DNA of 18,033 nucleotides from Wenzhouxiangella sp. (GCA_007123575.1 SKKV01000300.1:1-18033), one strand, 5' to 3'. Shown: positions 1-7,068, numbered from the stretch's first letter. The notes: generated from the sequence alone by a model not told the origin. Program-made: numbers and translations.

Positions 1-838
1 AAATCACGCCCGGCGCAATGCCATAGCTGCCGTCGGACGGAACGGCCATGGAGACCCAGTCATCGCCGTCGGTGCCCAGGGCCCAGTCGCGGATATGGTC
101 GATGGCGGCTGAGGCTGCCGACGCTGCGCTGGAAGCACCGCGGGCCTTGATGATGGCCGCACCGCGATGCTGCACGGTGGGAATGAAGTCATCAGCATAC
201 CAGGCGTTGTCCGCGCCTTCGAGCGCCGGCTGGCCGTCGACCAGGCAGTGGTGCAGATCCGGGTACTGGGTTGACGAATGGTTGCCCCAGATCGTCATTT
301 GCTTGATCCGGGTGTGGTGGGCACCGCTCTTGCCGGCCAGCTGGGCCAGGGCGCGGTTGTGATCCAGCCGGGTCATGGCGGTGAAGTTTTCTGCCGGCAG
401 GTCAGGCGCGTTGGCCTGGGCAATCAGCGCGTTGGTATTGGCCGGGTTGCCAACCACCAGTACCTTGACATCGCGGCTGGCCACGGCGTTCAGGGCCTTG
501 CCCTGGGGGCCGAAGATCTTGCCGTTTTCGCTGAGCAGATCAGCCCGCTCCATGCCCGGGCCGCGCGGCTTGGCGCCGACCAGAATGGCATAATCGGCGT
601 CCTTGAACCCTTCTTCCAGATCAGCGGTGGCAACCACGCCGGCCAGCAGTGGAAACGCAGCGTCGTCTAGCTCCATGACCACGCCCTTGAGCGCATCCAG
701 CGCCGGCGGAATTTCGAGCAGCTGGAGGATGACAGGCTGGGTCGGGCCCAGTAAGTCGCCCGAGGCGATGCGGAAGCAGAGCTGGTAGCCGATTTGGCCG
801 GCTGCGCCGGTAATGGCTACTCGGACGGGTTCATTCAT
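1..838 (-). CDS. mdh: malate dehydrogenase, 3' end cut off by the window edge
   Basis: NAD-dependent malate dehydrogenase interconverts malate and oxaloacetate in the TCA cycle, in the cytosol. The first 279 codons are visible. The protein opens MNEPVRVAITGAAGQIGYQL, with the Rossmann glycine motif GAAGQIG at residues 11-17. Substrate-binding arginines sit in the PRGPGMER segment (about 91-98). RLDHNR (157-162) carries the catalytic-site Asp/Arg signature, and IWGNHS places the catalytic His at 187. This matches the cytosolic-type MDH of about 326 residues, so roughly 47 C-terminal residues lie outside the window. The ATG at 838-836 is preceded by GGAG at good Shine-Dalgarno spacing. The gene is divergent from ratA across a 148-base gap. 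Identity is secure by motif and length; the fate of the C-terminus cannot be seen. Confidence 0.95.
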   Translation of the reverse strand, partial: MNEPVRVAITGAAGQIGYQLCFRIASGDLLGPTQPVILQLLEIPPALDALKGVVMELDDAAFPLLAGVVATADLEEGFKDADYAILVGAKPRGPGMERADLLSENGKIFGPQGKALNAVASRDVKVLVVGNPANTNALIAQANAPDLPAENFTAMTRLDHNRALAQLAGKSGAHHTRIKQMTIWGNHSSTQYPDLHHCLVDGQPALEGADNAWYADDFIPTVQHRGAAIIKARGASSAASAASAAIDHIRDWALGTDGDDWVSMAVPSDGSYGIAPGVI

Positions 839-986
839 TGAGGTCTCCAGGGTCTTGAGAATAGAACGCGACATTCTAACCGTTTTTGACCGAATGGCTG
901 GTGGGACTGGATTCGCCGTTGCGCTTGCGCATGGGTTACCTTGACCCCAATTCTCAAACTCACTGCTGCCCTACCACCATCGTTTC

Positions 987-1427
987 ATGACGCAAGTACA
1001 TCGCTCCGCCCTGGTGACTTTCACGCCGCAGCAAATGTTTGAGCTGGTGCGTGACGTGCCGCGGTATCCCGAGTTCCTGAACTGGGTGCAGGCAGCCACC
1101 GTGCACGAAGAGGACCAGGCCAGTCAGCTTGCAACACTGCAGGTCAGAATCGCAGGCATGACCAAGCGCTTTACTACCCACAACCGTCTTATTCCCGGCC
1201 AAAGACTGGACATGAGCCTGCGGGCTGGACCGTTTGACGATCTAAGCGGCACCTGGCAGTTCGATCCGCTGGGTGAATATGGCGCTCGGGTTAGCCTGGA
1301 TTTGCAGTTTTCCTTGGCCCGCTCCGCCCTGATGCTGCCCTTTCGCCGCGGCTTCAGTCGCATGGCTGACCGTATGGTTGATGACTTCTGTCGCCGTGCC
1401 GAGCAGTTGTATGGTCCGCAAGCTTAG
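987..1427 (+). CDS. ratA: RatA/COQ10-like START-domain (SRPBCC) protein
   Basis: A 146-residue protein of the SRPBCC/START fold, of the ubiquinone-binding COQ10/RatA family. Diagnostic stretches are the N-terminal RSALVTFTPQQMFELVRDVP with RYPEFLNWV, and the C-terminal helix RGFSRMADRMVDDFCRRAEQLYG. The E. coli homologue was named RatA because overexpression blocks 70S ribosome association; the mitochondrial relative COQ10 is a coenzyme Q chaperone, which may be closer to the normal role. The reading frame overlaps rnfH by 17 bases, so the two are almost certainly co-transcribed and translationally linked, as in many gammaproteobacteria. No strong Shine-Dalgarno precedes the ATG. In Pseudomonas the neighbour on the far side is smpB; here it is mdh. 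Family assignment is firm; molecular role is not. Confidence 0.9.
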   Translation: MTQVHRSALVTFTPQQMFELVRDVPRYPEFLNWVQAATVHEEDQASQLATLQVRIAGMTKRFTTHNRLIPGQRLDMSLRAGPFDDLSGTWQFDPLGEYGARVSLDLQFSLARSALMLPFRRGFSRMADRMVDDFCRRAEQLYGPQA

Positions 1428-1701
1428 CGTTGAAGTGGTGGCCGGTGATGCCGACGCGCAGATTTTGCGCCGCCTGGACGTGGCCGAGGGTGCCACGGTT
1501 ATGGATGCGGTCAAGCAGGCGGACCTGGAAACTGATTACCCAGCCTTGGTGATCGATCAAGACAGGCTGGGCATCTTTGGCCGACGCGTCGATGCTGATC
1601 AGGTCCTGAAAGATGGCGACCGGATCGAAGTCTACCGGCCGTTGAAGGCTGATCCCAAAGAAGTCAGACGCCAGCTAGCCGAGCTTGCCAAAAAGCGCTG
1701 A
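1411..1701 (+). CDS. rnfH: RnfH family ubiquitin-like protein (UPF0125/RatB)
   Basis: A 96-residue beta-grasp protein of the RnfH family. Family hallmarks are LSVEVV near the N-terminus, GIFGRRVDADQVLKDGDRIE in the middle and YRPLKADPKEVRR near the end. Its biochemical function is not settled. It is usually found either with rnf genes or, as here, directly behind ratA. A longer frame opens at 1378, but the family start is MVRKLSVEVV at 1411, which gives the normal length and a 17-base overlap with ratA. The stop lies 10 bases from the convergent bamE stop, leaving no room for a conventional terminator. It was once proposed as an antitoxin partner of RatA; that reading is weakly supported in general and nothing in this sequence adds to it. 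Confidence 0.9.
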   Translation: MVRKLSVEVVAGDADAQILRRLDVAEGATVMDAVKQADLETDYPALVIDQDRLGIFGRRVDADQVLKDGDRIEVYRPLKADPKEVRRQLAELAKKR

Positions 1702-1711
1702 TCGGCGTTTG

Positions 1712-2113
1712 CTACTGCTCGCGGCGCAGCGATTCCAGATCCTGGATGGGTTGATCATCGCGACTTTGCAAGTCGCGCAACGCTTCCGCTGCGACTGAGT
1801 CCTGGTCAAGGAAGCTGCCCTCCAAGTCAGCCAGGCGATCACTCTCGAAGCGCAGCGTCAACACGCGCTTGACCGTGTTGGTGCCGCGGGGAGCGTAGGT
1901 GTTGACGTAATCCCAGCGATCTTCGTGAAACGGGCTTCTGACCGAGGGCGATCCCAGTAAAACCTGAACCTGGCGCTTGGTCATGCCGATTTCCAGGCGC
2001 GAGACATCATCGTCATCAAGCACGTTGCCCTGCTGTATGTCTTGCTTGTAGACGATATTGCAGGCAGTCAGGCTGAAGGCCAGAAGTGCGCACAGCACGA
2101 TCTGTTTGAGCAT
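1712..2113 (-). CDS. bamE: outer-membrane assembly lipoprotein BamE (SmpA/OmlA)
   Basis: A small lipoprotein subunit of the BAM complex, which folds beta-barrel proteins into the outer membrane. The 133-residue product has a classic type II signal peptide, MLKQIVLCALLAFSLTAC, with lipobox LTAC and the lipidated Cys at residue 18. Asn follows at +2 rather than Asp, consistent with outer-membrane sorting. The mature part carries the SmpA/OmlA core: IGMTKRQVQVLLGSP, then FHEDRWDYVNTY, then LTLRFESDRL. A TTG three bases upstream could add one residue, but the ATG at 2113 is the natural start. It is divergent from fur, an arrangement conserved in Pseudomonas and Xanthomonas (omlA-fur). Lipoprotein delivery for this subunit depends on the Lol system encoded later in the window. 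Confidence 0.95.
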   Translation of the reverse strand: MLKQIVLCALLAFSLTACNIVYKQDIQQGNVLDDDDVSRLEIGMTKRQVQVLLGSPSVRSPFHEDRWDYVNTYAPRGTNTVKRVLTLRFESDRLADLEGSFLDQDSVAAEALRDLQSRDDQPIQDLESLRREQ

Positions 2114-2202
2114 CAATCAATCCAGGGTGGGGCGAAACAAGCTCAATGATACAATATCGGCCCACCGTGTCGGTTAAACGATTGTTCAGGAACGACCACC
2201 AA
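2114..2202. promoter_or_regulatory. shared bamE/fur divergent promoter region
   Basis: This 89-base gap must serve both divergent genes. Its AT-rich centre at 2148-2158 holds GATA and TATC separated by CAA, a short dyad. On the plus strand TACAAT (2150-2155) is a five-of-six match to a -10 box for fur; on the minus strand TATCAT (2152-2147) is an equally good -10 for bamE, so the two would overlap. No good -35 hexamer was found at standard spacing on either strand. A half-site resembling the Fur box (AATGAT at 2145-2150) is present, but the full 19-base consensus matches at only about eight positions. Overlapping fur/omlA promoters are known in Pseudomonas, which supports the reading without proving it here. 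Confidence 0.35.
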
Positions 2203-2628
2203 ATGTCCGAAGAAACCACGGAGTTGCGCAAGGCCGGCCTCAAGGTCACCCATCCTCGTCTGCAGATTCTCAGGCTGCTGGAGCAAACCGACCAGAAGCA
2301 TATGACCGCCGACCAGATCTACCGGGCCCTGAACGATCAGGGCGAAGACATCGGTCTGGCTACGGTTTACCGGGTCTTGAGCCAGTTCGAGTCGGCCCAG
2401 CTGGTTCGCAAACACATGTTTGACGACGGCAGCGGTCGTCCGGCCCAGGCCTGCTACGAGCTTGACGAGGGCGAACACCACGATCACATGGTGTGCATGG
2501 AGTCAGGTGAAGTGATTGAATTCTTCGATGAAGCGATCGAGCAACGTCAGGAGCAGATCGCCAAGGATCATGGTTATGAAATTGTTGACCATTCCCTGGT
2601 CATGTACGTGCGCCCGATCAAGAACTGA
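2203..2628 (+). CDS. fur: ferric uptake regulator Fur
   Basis: Iron-responsive DNA-binding repressor, 141 residues. The N-terminal winged helix has LKVTHPRLQILRLL and the recognition helix region GLATVYRVLSQFE (51-63). The C-terminal dimer and metal domain has HHDH at 92-95, a single Cys at 98 and GEVIEF. The position of the second Cys in the E. coli CxxC is Ser101, as in Pseudomonas-type Fur proteins that do not use the four-Cys zinc site. The segment FDDGSGRPAQACYEL (73-87) is about five residues longer than the usual FEGG(x)nVFEL loop and contains an extra Cys84. The frame extends upstream to 2146, but MSEETTELRKAG at 2203 is the family start. It is divergent from bamE and ends flush against recN. 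Confidence 0.95.
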   Translation: MSEETTELRKAGLKVTHPRLQILRLLEQTDQKHMTADQIYRALNDQGEDIGLATVYRVLSQFESAQLVRKHMFDDGSGRPAQACYELDEGEHHDHMVCMESGEVIEFFDEAIEQRQEQIAKDHGYEIVDHSLVMYVRPIKN

Positions 2629-4293
2629 TCAGGATTTGCCAGCGGCCAGCAATTCCGCGGCGTGAGCCAGACTGCGCTTTGAATCCGGATTGCCCAGCAT
2701 GCGGGCGATTTCCTGGCGCCTTGCGCTGTTGTTCAGCGCGCTGATCTGAAGCTCGGTGGTATTGTCGCCCAGGGCCTTGCGCACGCTGACCTGGTGGTCG
2801 GCGCGGGCGGCCACCTGGGCAAGATGGGTGACACAGAAAGCCTGGCCATGGCTGGAGACCTGCTTCAAGAACTGCCCGACCACGGCCGCCGTCTCGCCAC
2901 CGATGCCGGCATCGACTTCATCAAAAACCCGCACCCGCGGCCCCTGATCCAGGCCTGAGGCCAGCATCAAGGCCAGGCTGACCCGCGACAACTCCCCACC
3001 GGAAGCGACCTTGGCCAGGGCCTGCAGCGGCTGGCCAGGATTGGCGCTGAACAGCAGGCTGATCCGGTCGCGTCCGAATGGTGAGGGCGCAAGCCTGGCG
3101 TCAGCCTCGACCCGAATTTCCAGCCGGGCGCGTTCCATACCCAGTTGCTGAAGGCTGGCGCCGACCTGCTTTTCCAGCGCGCCAGCCGCGCGTTGCCGGT
3201 CCTCGCCCAGCTTTTCCGCGCCGGCCTGCCACTGAGCCAGAGCCTTATCCCTGGCCTGGTGCAGGCGCAGCCGTTCTTGCTCGCGGTCGTCAAGGCGATC
3301 GAGGCGGCTGCGCAGGTCCCGGGTCAACACGGGCAGCGCTTGCGGTTCGACCCGATGCTTGCGGGCCAGGTCCAGGGCTTTCTGCAGGCGGCGGTTGACC
3401 TGGTCGAGCCGGGCTGGATCAGCCTCGTCAACATCCTCTTGACGTTCCAGCTCGGCAATGGCTTCGTCAATATTGATCCGCGCCTCCTCAAGCATGGACG
3501 CGGCGGATTCCAGGTGCTTATCAAGGCCGCGGACGCCGGCCAGCGCCTGCAGCGCCTCGAGCATCAAATTTCTGGTCGATGGCTGCTCGTCCTGGTCGAG
3601 CAGGGCGGTTGCGCGTCGCGTCGCGGCCCGGATTTCATCGCCGCGGGCCAGGCGTTCCTGCTCCTGCTCGAGCTTGCTGAATTCGTCCTTGTCCAGGGCC
3701 AGGTCTTCGAGCTCTTCGCACTGAAAGCGCAGCAGCTCGGCCTGAGCCGCATCGCCGGCATCGCGTTCGAACTCGGTCAGCGCCTGGTCTGCCTGGCGCC
3801 AGGCTTGCCAGCCGTGGCTGACCTGCTCAAGTAGTGTCTGGTTAACCTGCTGGTCGAGTAGTTCGCGCTGTCGCTCGGACTGGCCCAGCCGCTGATGCTC
3901 GTGCTGACCATGAATCTCCACCAGCATGGTGCCAAGTTCGGCGAGCTGGCCGATGGTGACCGGGCGACCGTTGATCCAGGCGCGCGATGGCGAACTGCGC
4001 GACAGCAGGCGGCGAATCAAAAGCGCTTCGTCTTCGTCCAGGGCCTGCTCGCTCAGCCAGGTCCTGGCGGCGGCTTGCCTGGTTAGGTCAAAACTGGCGC
4101 TGAGCTCGGCCTGGTCCTGGCCGGCGGCGATCAGCCCGGAGTCGGCACGATCACCCAATAGCAATCCCATGGCGTCGACCAGGATGGACTTGCCTGCACC
4201 TGTTTCGCCGGTAATGGCGGTAAAGCCTGGCTCGAAGTCCAGCTCAAGCTGGTCGACGATGGCGAAGTGGCGAATGGACAGTGATCGCAGCAT
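2629..4293 (-). CDS. recN: DNA repair protein RecN
   Basis: An SMC-like ATPase that acts early in recombinational repair of double-strand breaks, on the nucleoid. The 554 residues match the family length. The protein opens MLRSLSIRHFAIVDQLELDF, with Walker A GETGAGKS at 29-36. A long charged coiled-coil middle follows, roughly 150-370, rich in Glu, Arg and Leu. Then come the ABC signature ASGGELSR (430-437), Walker B VFDEVD (456-461) and the switch VTHL (488-491). The gene is convergent with fur, with stop codons touching, and divergent from grpE. Many recN genes are under LexA control, but I found no CTGT-N8-ACAG box in the 158 bases upstream. TAGAAT at 4362-4357 could be a -10, without a convincing -35. 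Confidence 0.97.
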   Translation of the reverse strand: MLRSLSIRHFAIVDQLELDFEPGFTAITGETGAGKSILVDAMGLLLGDRADSGLIAAGQDQAELSASFDLTRQAAARTWLSEQALDEDEALLIRRLLSRSSPSRAWINGRPVTIGQLAELGTMLVEIHGQHEHQRLGQSERQRELLDQQVNQTLLEQVSHGWQAWRQADQALTEFERDAGDAAQAELLRFQCEELEDLALDKDEFSKLEQEQERLARGDEIRAATRRATALLDQDEQPSTRNLMLEALQALAGVRGLDKHLESAASMLEEARINIDEAIAELERQEDVDEADPARLDQVNRRLQKALDLARKHRVEPQALPVLTRDLRSRLDRLDDREQERLRLHQARDKALAQWQAGAEKLGEDRQRAAGALEKQVGASLQQLGMERARLEIRVEADARLAPSPFGRDRISLLFSANPGQPLQALAKVASGGELSRVSLALMLASGLDQGPRVRVFDEVDAGIGGETAAVVGQFLKQVSSHGQAFCVTHLAQVAARADHQVSVRKALGDNTTELQISALNNSARRQEIARMLGNPDSKRSLAHAAELLAAGKS

Positions 4294-4389
4294 GTTGATA
4301 TCGGTCGGTGAGCGGCTGATCCGGACCCTGGATGGCGTCAGCCATTGACGTGGGCAATTCTACACGCCTCAAATGCCTTTCTTGCTGCC

Positions 4390-4420
4390 GTTGTTTTTGT
4401 GCCTGTCGAACCCCAGTTAT
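4390..4420 (+). promoter_or_regulatory. candidate sigma-32 (heat-shock) promoter for grpE
   Basis: The -10 region CCCCAGTTAT (4411-4420) agrees with the sigma-32 consensus CCCCATnT at all but one fixed position. Exactly 14 bases upstream is GTTGTTT (4390-4396), which keeps the TTG core of CTTGAAA but not the A-run. The spacing is identical to the stronger site before dnaK. Initiation about seven bases downstream would give a leader of roughly 25 nt before the grpE ATG at 4452. That agrees with choosing 4452 rather than the in-frame ATG at 4419, which would then lie at or before the transcript start. The -35 is weak, so this is a moderate call. Confidence 0.42.
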
Positions 4421-4451
4421 GGCGCAGGCCAACGTACGCGCAACAAAACCC

Positions 4452-5027
4452 ATGGGTGAGCATCAAGACAGAAACCTGAATGAAGACGCAGCTGCTGAAG
4501 AGTCAGATCAGCAGCGCGAAGCCGAACAGGCTGATGAGGCTCTGCAGAGCCAGGTAGACAGCGATCATGAAGAACGAGTGCGGGAGCCGGGGCCCGAGGA
4601 GGAAATCGCCCGCCTGCGCGAGGCCCTCCTGCGCACACGGGCGGAGATGGACAATTTGCAGAAGCGGGCTGAACGCGAAATTGAAAAGTCGCGACGCTTT
4701 GCGGTTGACAGCCTGCTGCGTGACCTGGTGCCGGTCATCGATAGCCTCGACCAGGGGCTGGACAGCGCAGGCGACGACACCAGCCTGAGTGAAGGTCTGA
4801 GCTTGACCCGGCGCCAGCTTCTCAAGGCACTGACGCGCTTCGGATTGGAAGAAGAGGATCCTACCGGCAAGCCGTTTGACCCGCAGTGGCACGAGGCGAT
4901 GAGCATGCAGGCCAGCGATGAGCATGCGGCCGATACCGTCATTGCGGTGCTGCAGAAAGGCTATCGCCTGCACGACCGCCTGCTGCGTCCGGCCCGGGTA
5001 ATCGTTGCCCGCGCGCCCGATCAATAG
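4452..5027 (+). CDS. grpE: nucleotide exchange factor GrpE
   Basis: Co-chaperone that releases ADP from DnaK, 191 residues, cytosolic dimer. The first 50 or so residues are acidic and Gln/Glu-rich, typical of the disordered GrpE N-terminus. A long coiled coil follows (EEEIARLREALLRTRAEMDNLQKRAEREIEK), then the four-helix region with LLRDLVPVIDSLDQGL. The C-terminal beta domain has FDPQWHEAMSMQ and the conserved GYRLHDRLLRPARVIVA. The frame is open from 4332, but the stretch before MGEHQDRN is Cys-rich and unlike any GrpE, so 4452 is chosen. No clear Shine-Dalgarno precedes it. It heads the grpE-dnaK-dnaJ set. hrcA, which lies between recN and grpE in Xanthomonas, is absent here. Confidence 0.95.
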   Translation: MGEHQDRNLNEDAAAEESDQQREAEQADEALQSQVDSDHEERVREPGPEEEIARLREALLRTRAEMDNLQKRAEREIEKSRRFAVDSLLRDLVPVIDSLDQGLDSAGDDTSLSEGLSLTRRQLLKALTRFGLEEEDPTGKPFDPQWHEAMSMQASDEHAADTVIAVLQKGYRLHDRLLRPARVIVARAPDQ

Positions 5028-5035
5028 GGCCCAAA

Positions 5036-5064
5036 TTTGAAAAGCTGACCGTTTAGCCCCACTA
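5036..5064 (+). promoter_or_regulatory. sigma-32 (heat-shock) promoter for dnaK
   Basis: TTTGAAA (5036-5042) and CCCCACTA (5057-5064) are separated by 14 bases. Against the sigma-32 consensus CTTGAAA / CCCCATnT, this is a six-of-seven -35 and a strong -10 core at preferred spacing. It begins nine bases after the grpE stop and would start transcripts near 5071, giving dnaK a leader of about 60 nt. It lets dnaK-dnaJ be induced independently of grpE. No CIRCE element (TTAGCACTC-N9-GAGTGCTAA) is present, so HrcA control is unlikely here. The -10 coincides with the loop of the dyad listed separately. Confidence 0.72.
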
Positions 5065-5069
5065 AACGG
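5049..5069. repeat. perfect 8-bp inverted repeat around the dnaK -10 box
   Basis: CCGTTTAG (5049-5056) and CTAAACGG (5062-5069) are exact reverse complements separated by the five bases CCCCA. The loop is the core of the sigma-32 -10 element. No T-tract follows on either strand, so it is not an intrinsic terminator for grpE. It could be a binding site for a dimeric regulator, or in read-through grpE transcripts an RNA hairpin affecting stability between the grpE and dnaK portions. The symmetry is directly visible; any function is inferred. Confidence 0.6.
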
Positions 5070-5078
5070 CCATGAGTA

Positions 5079-5093
5079 TCGAGACTGTCTCGA
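5079..5093. repeat. 15-base near-perfect palindrome in the dnaK leader
   Basis: TCGAGAC and GTCTCGA flank a single central T, giving 7-bp arms with perfect complementarity. It lies 41 bases before the dnaK ATG and about eight bases after the predicted sigma-32 start. As DNA it looks like an operator for a dimeric protein; as RNA it would fold with six pairs and a CTG loop close to the 5' end. It is followed by a short direct repeat, TCGAATCGAAT (5090-5100 region). It does not match CIRCE. Confidence 0.5.
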
Positions 5094-5133
5094 ATCGAAT
5101 CTGAAATTTCTAAGGAACAGGATTGAAACAGCC

Positions 5134-7068
5134 ATGAGCAAGATTATCGGCATTGACCTGGGAACGACCAACTCCTGCGTCGCCATCATGGAAGGTGGCA
5201 AGGCGCGGGTGATCGAAAACGCCGAAGGTGACCGAACCACGCCATCAACCGTTGCCTTCACCAAAGACGGTGAGGTGCTGGTTGGCCAACCGGCCAAGCG
5301 CCAGGCGGTCACCAACCCCGATCGAACCCTGTACGCGGTCAAACGATTGATCGGCCGCAAATTCAGCGAAGACGTGGTGCAAAAGGACCGCGGCCTGGTG
5401 CCGTACAAGATCATTGAAGCTGACAACGGTGACGCCTGGGTCGAAGTCGACGGCAAGAAAATGGCGCCGCCGGAAATCTCGGCGCGCGTGTTGATGAAGA
5501 TGAAAAAGACCGCCGAGGACTATCTGGGCGAGGAAGTCAGCGAGGCGGTGATTACCGTACCGGCCTACTTCAATGACTCGCAGCGGCAGGCAACCAAGGA
5601 CGCCGGCAAGATCGCCGGGTTGAACGTGCGCCGTATCATCAACGAGCCTACCGCAGCAGCCTTGGCTTATGGCCTGGACAAGAAGAGCGGCGATCGCAAG
5701 GTTGCGGTCTACGACCTCGGCGGCGGAACGTTCGATATTTCCATCATCGAAATTGCCGATGTCGACGGCGAAATGCAGTTTGAAGTGCTCGCCACCAATG
5801 GCGATACCTTCCTCGGTGGGGAAGACTTTGACAAGCGCCTGATCGATTACCTGGCCAACGAGTTCAAGAAAGAGCAGGGAGTCAACCTGCACAACGACCC
5901 GCTGGCGCTGCAGCGTCTGCGTGAAGCCGCCGAGCGGGCCAAGATCGAGCTGTCTTCATCGCAGCAGACCGAGGTCAATCTGCCCTACATCACTGCCGAT
6001 GCCTCGGGTCCGAAACACCTGAATATCAAGGTCACCCGATCCAAGCTGGAGTCGCTGGTCGAGGACCTGGTCAAGCGCTCGATCGAACCGTGCCGGACGG
6101 CGCTCAATGATTCCGGCCTCAAGGTTGCCGAGGTTGATGAGGTCATCCTGGTCGGTGGCCAGACCCGAATGCCGGCGGTGCAGCAGGCCGTGGCCGACTT
6201 CTTCGGCAAGGAACCGCGCAAGGACGTCAATCCCGACGAAGCCGTTGCCGTTGGTGCGGCGGTGCAGGGCGGCGTGCTGGCCGGCGATGTCAAGGACGTG
6301 CTGCTGCTTGACGTTACCCCGCTGTCGCTGGGTATTGAAACCCTGGGCGGCGTGTTCACCAAGGTGATTGAGAAAAACACCACGATTCCGACCAAGGCTT
6401 CGCAGGTATTTTCCACCGCCGACGACAACCAGAGCGCGGTCACGGTGCACGTACTGCAGGGCGAGCGCGACCAGGCCGCGGCGAACAAGTCGCTGGCTCG
6501 CTTTGACCTGACCGGTATTCCGGCCGCACCGCGCGGCATGCCGCAGATCGAAGTCACCTTCGATATCGATGCCAACGGTATCTTGCACGTCTCGGCAAAG
6601 GACAAGGCCACCGGCCGCGAGCAGCGCATCGAAATCAAGGCCGGCTCGGGCTTGAGCGAGGAAGAAATCGACAACATGGTGCGCGATGCCGAAACGCATC
6701 GCGAGGAAGACAAGCGCTTCGCCGAGCTGGTCACGGCGCGCAACCAGGCCGATGGCGTGGCCCATTCCACCCGCACCAGCCTGAAAGAGCATGGTGACAA
6801 CCTCGATGACGCGGTCAAGCAGCGTATCGAAGATGCCTTGAGCAAGGTTGACGAGGCGATCAAGGGCGACAGCAAGGAAGCCATTGATACGGCCGTCAAC
6901 GAACTGCAGCAGGCTGGCGCCGAGCTTTATCAGAAGGCGGCTGAAAAGGCCCAGGCCGAGGCCGGCGCCGAAGCCGCTGGCGGCGAGCAGGATGCCGGCG
7001 ACGCCAGCACCTCTGCTGACGACGTGGTCGACGCCGAGTTCACTGAAGTAGACGACGACAAAAAATAA
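5134..7068 (+). CDS. dnaK: molecular chaperone DnaK (Hsp70)
   Basis: ATP-dependent Hsp70 chaperone of the cytosol, 644 residues, full length. The nucleotide-binding domain opens IGIDLGTTNSCVAIMEGG, with the second phosphate motif VYDLGGGTFDISIIE and the adenosine motif ILVGGQTRMPAVQ. The interdomain linker VLLLD starts at residue 389, as in E. coli. The substrate-binding domain starts VTPLSLGIETLGG, and the helical lid runs to an Ala/Glu-rich tail. The protein ends DDVVDAEFTEVDDDKK, the usual acidic terminus that helps engage partners. CAGGA (5118-5122) is a reasonable ribosome site for the ATG at 5134. It has its own sigma-32 promoter candidate and sits 12 bases before dnaJ, so dnaK-dnaJ is one transcription unit. 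Confidence 0.99.
   Translation: MSKIIGIDLGTTNSCVAIMEGGKARVIENAEGDRTTPSTVAFTKDGEVLVGQPAKRQAVTNPDRTLYAVKRLIGRKFSEDVVQKDRGLVPYKIIEADNGDAWVEVDGKKMAPPEISARVLMKMKKTAEDYLGEEVSEAVITVPAYFNDSQRQATKDAGKIAGLNVRRIINEPTAAALAYGLDKKSGDRKVAVYDLGGGTFDISIIEIADVDGEMQFEVLATNGDTFLGGEDFDKRLIDYLANEFKKEQGVNLHNDPLALQRLREAAERAKIELSSSQQTEVNLPYITADASGPKHLNIKVTRSKLESLVEDLVKRSIEPCRTALNDSGLKVAEVDEVILVGGQTRMPAVQQAVADFFGKEPRKDVNPDEAVAVGAAVQGGVLAGDVKDVLLLDVTPLSLGIETLGGVFTKVIEKNTTIPTKASQVFSTADDNQSAVTVHVLQGERDQAAANKSLARFDLTGIPAAPRGMPQIEVTFDIDANGILHVSAKDKATGREQRIEIKAGSGLSEEEIDNMVRDAETHREEDKRFAELVTARNQADGVAHSTRTSLKEHGDNLDDAVKQRIEDALSKVDEAIKGDSKEAIDTAVNELQQAGAELYQKAAEKAQAEAGAEAAGGEQDAGDASTSADDVVDAEFTEVDDDKK

Noticed and set aside
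855..957. TTGAGAAT (855-862) and ATTCTCAA (950-957) as an operator pair between mdh and ratA
   Set aside because: Eight-base arms 87 bases apart in a gap of this size are within chance expectation, and no extension of symmetry is seen.
987..1701. ratA-rnfH read as a type II toxin-antitoxin pair
   Set aside because: Both are widely conserved core genes with folds (START and beta-grasp) unlike classical toxin-antitoxin pairs; the label is historical.
1690..1712. Possible intrinsic terminator for bamE (T-run on the minus strand beyond the stop)
   Set aside because: The preceding stem is only about three base pairs, too weak for an intrinsic terminator.
3145..3834. 229-codon open frame on the plus strand opposite recN
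   Set aside because: It mirrors the coiled-coil codons of recN on the other strand, has no start signal or family resemblance, and recN is unmistakable.
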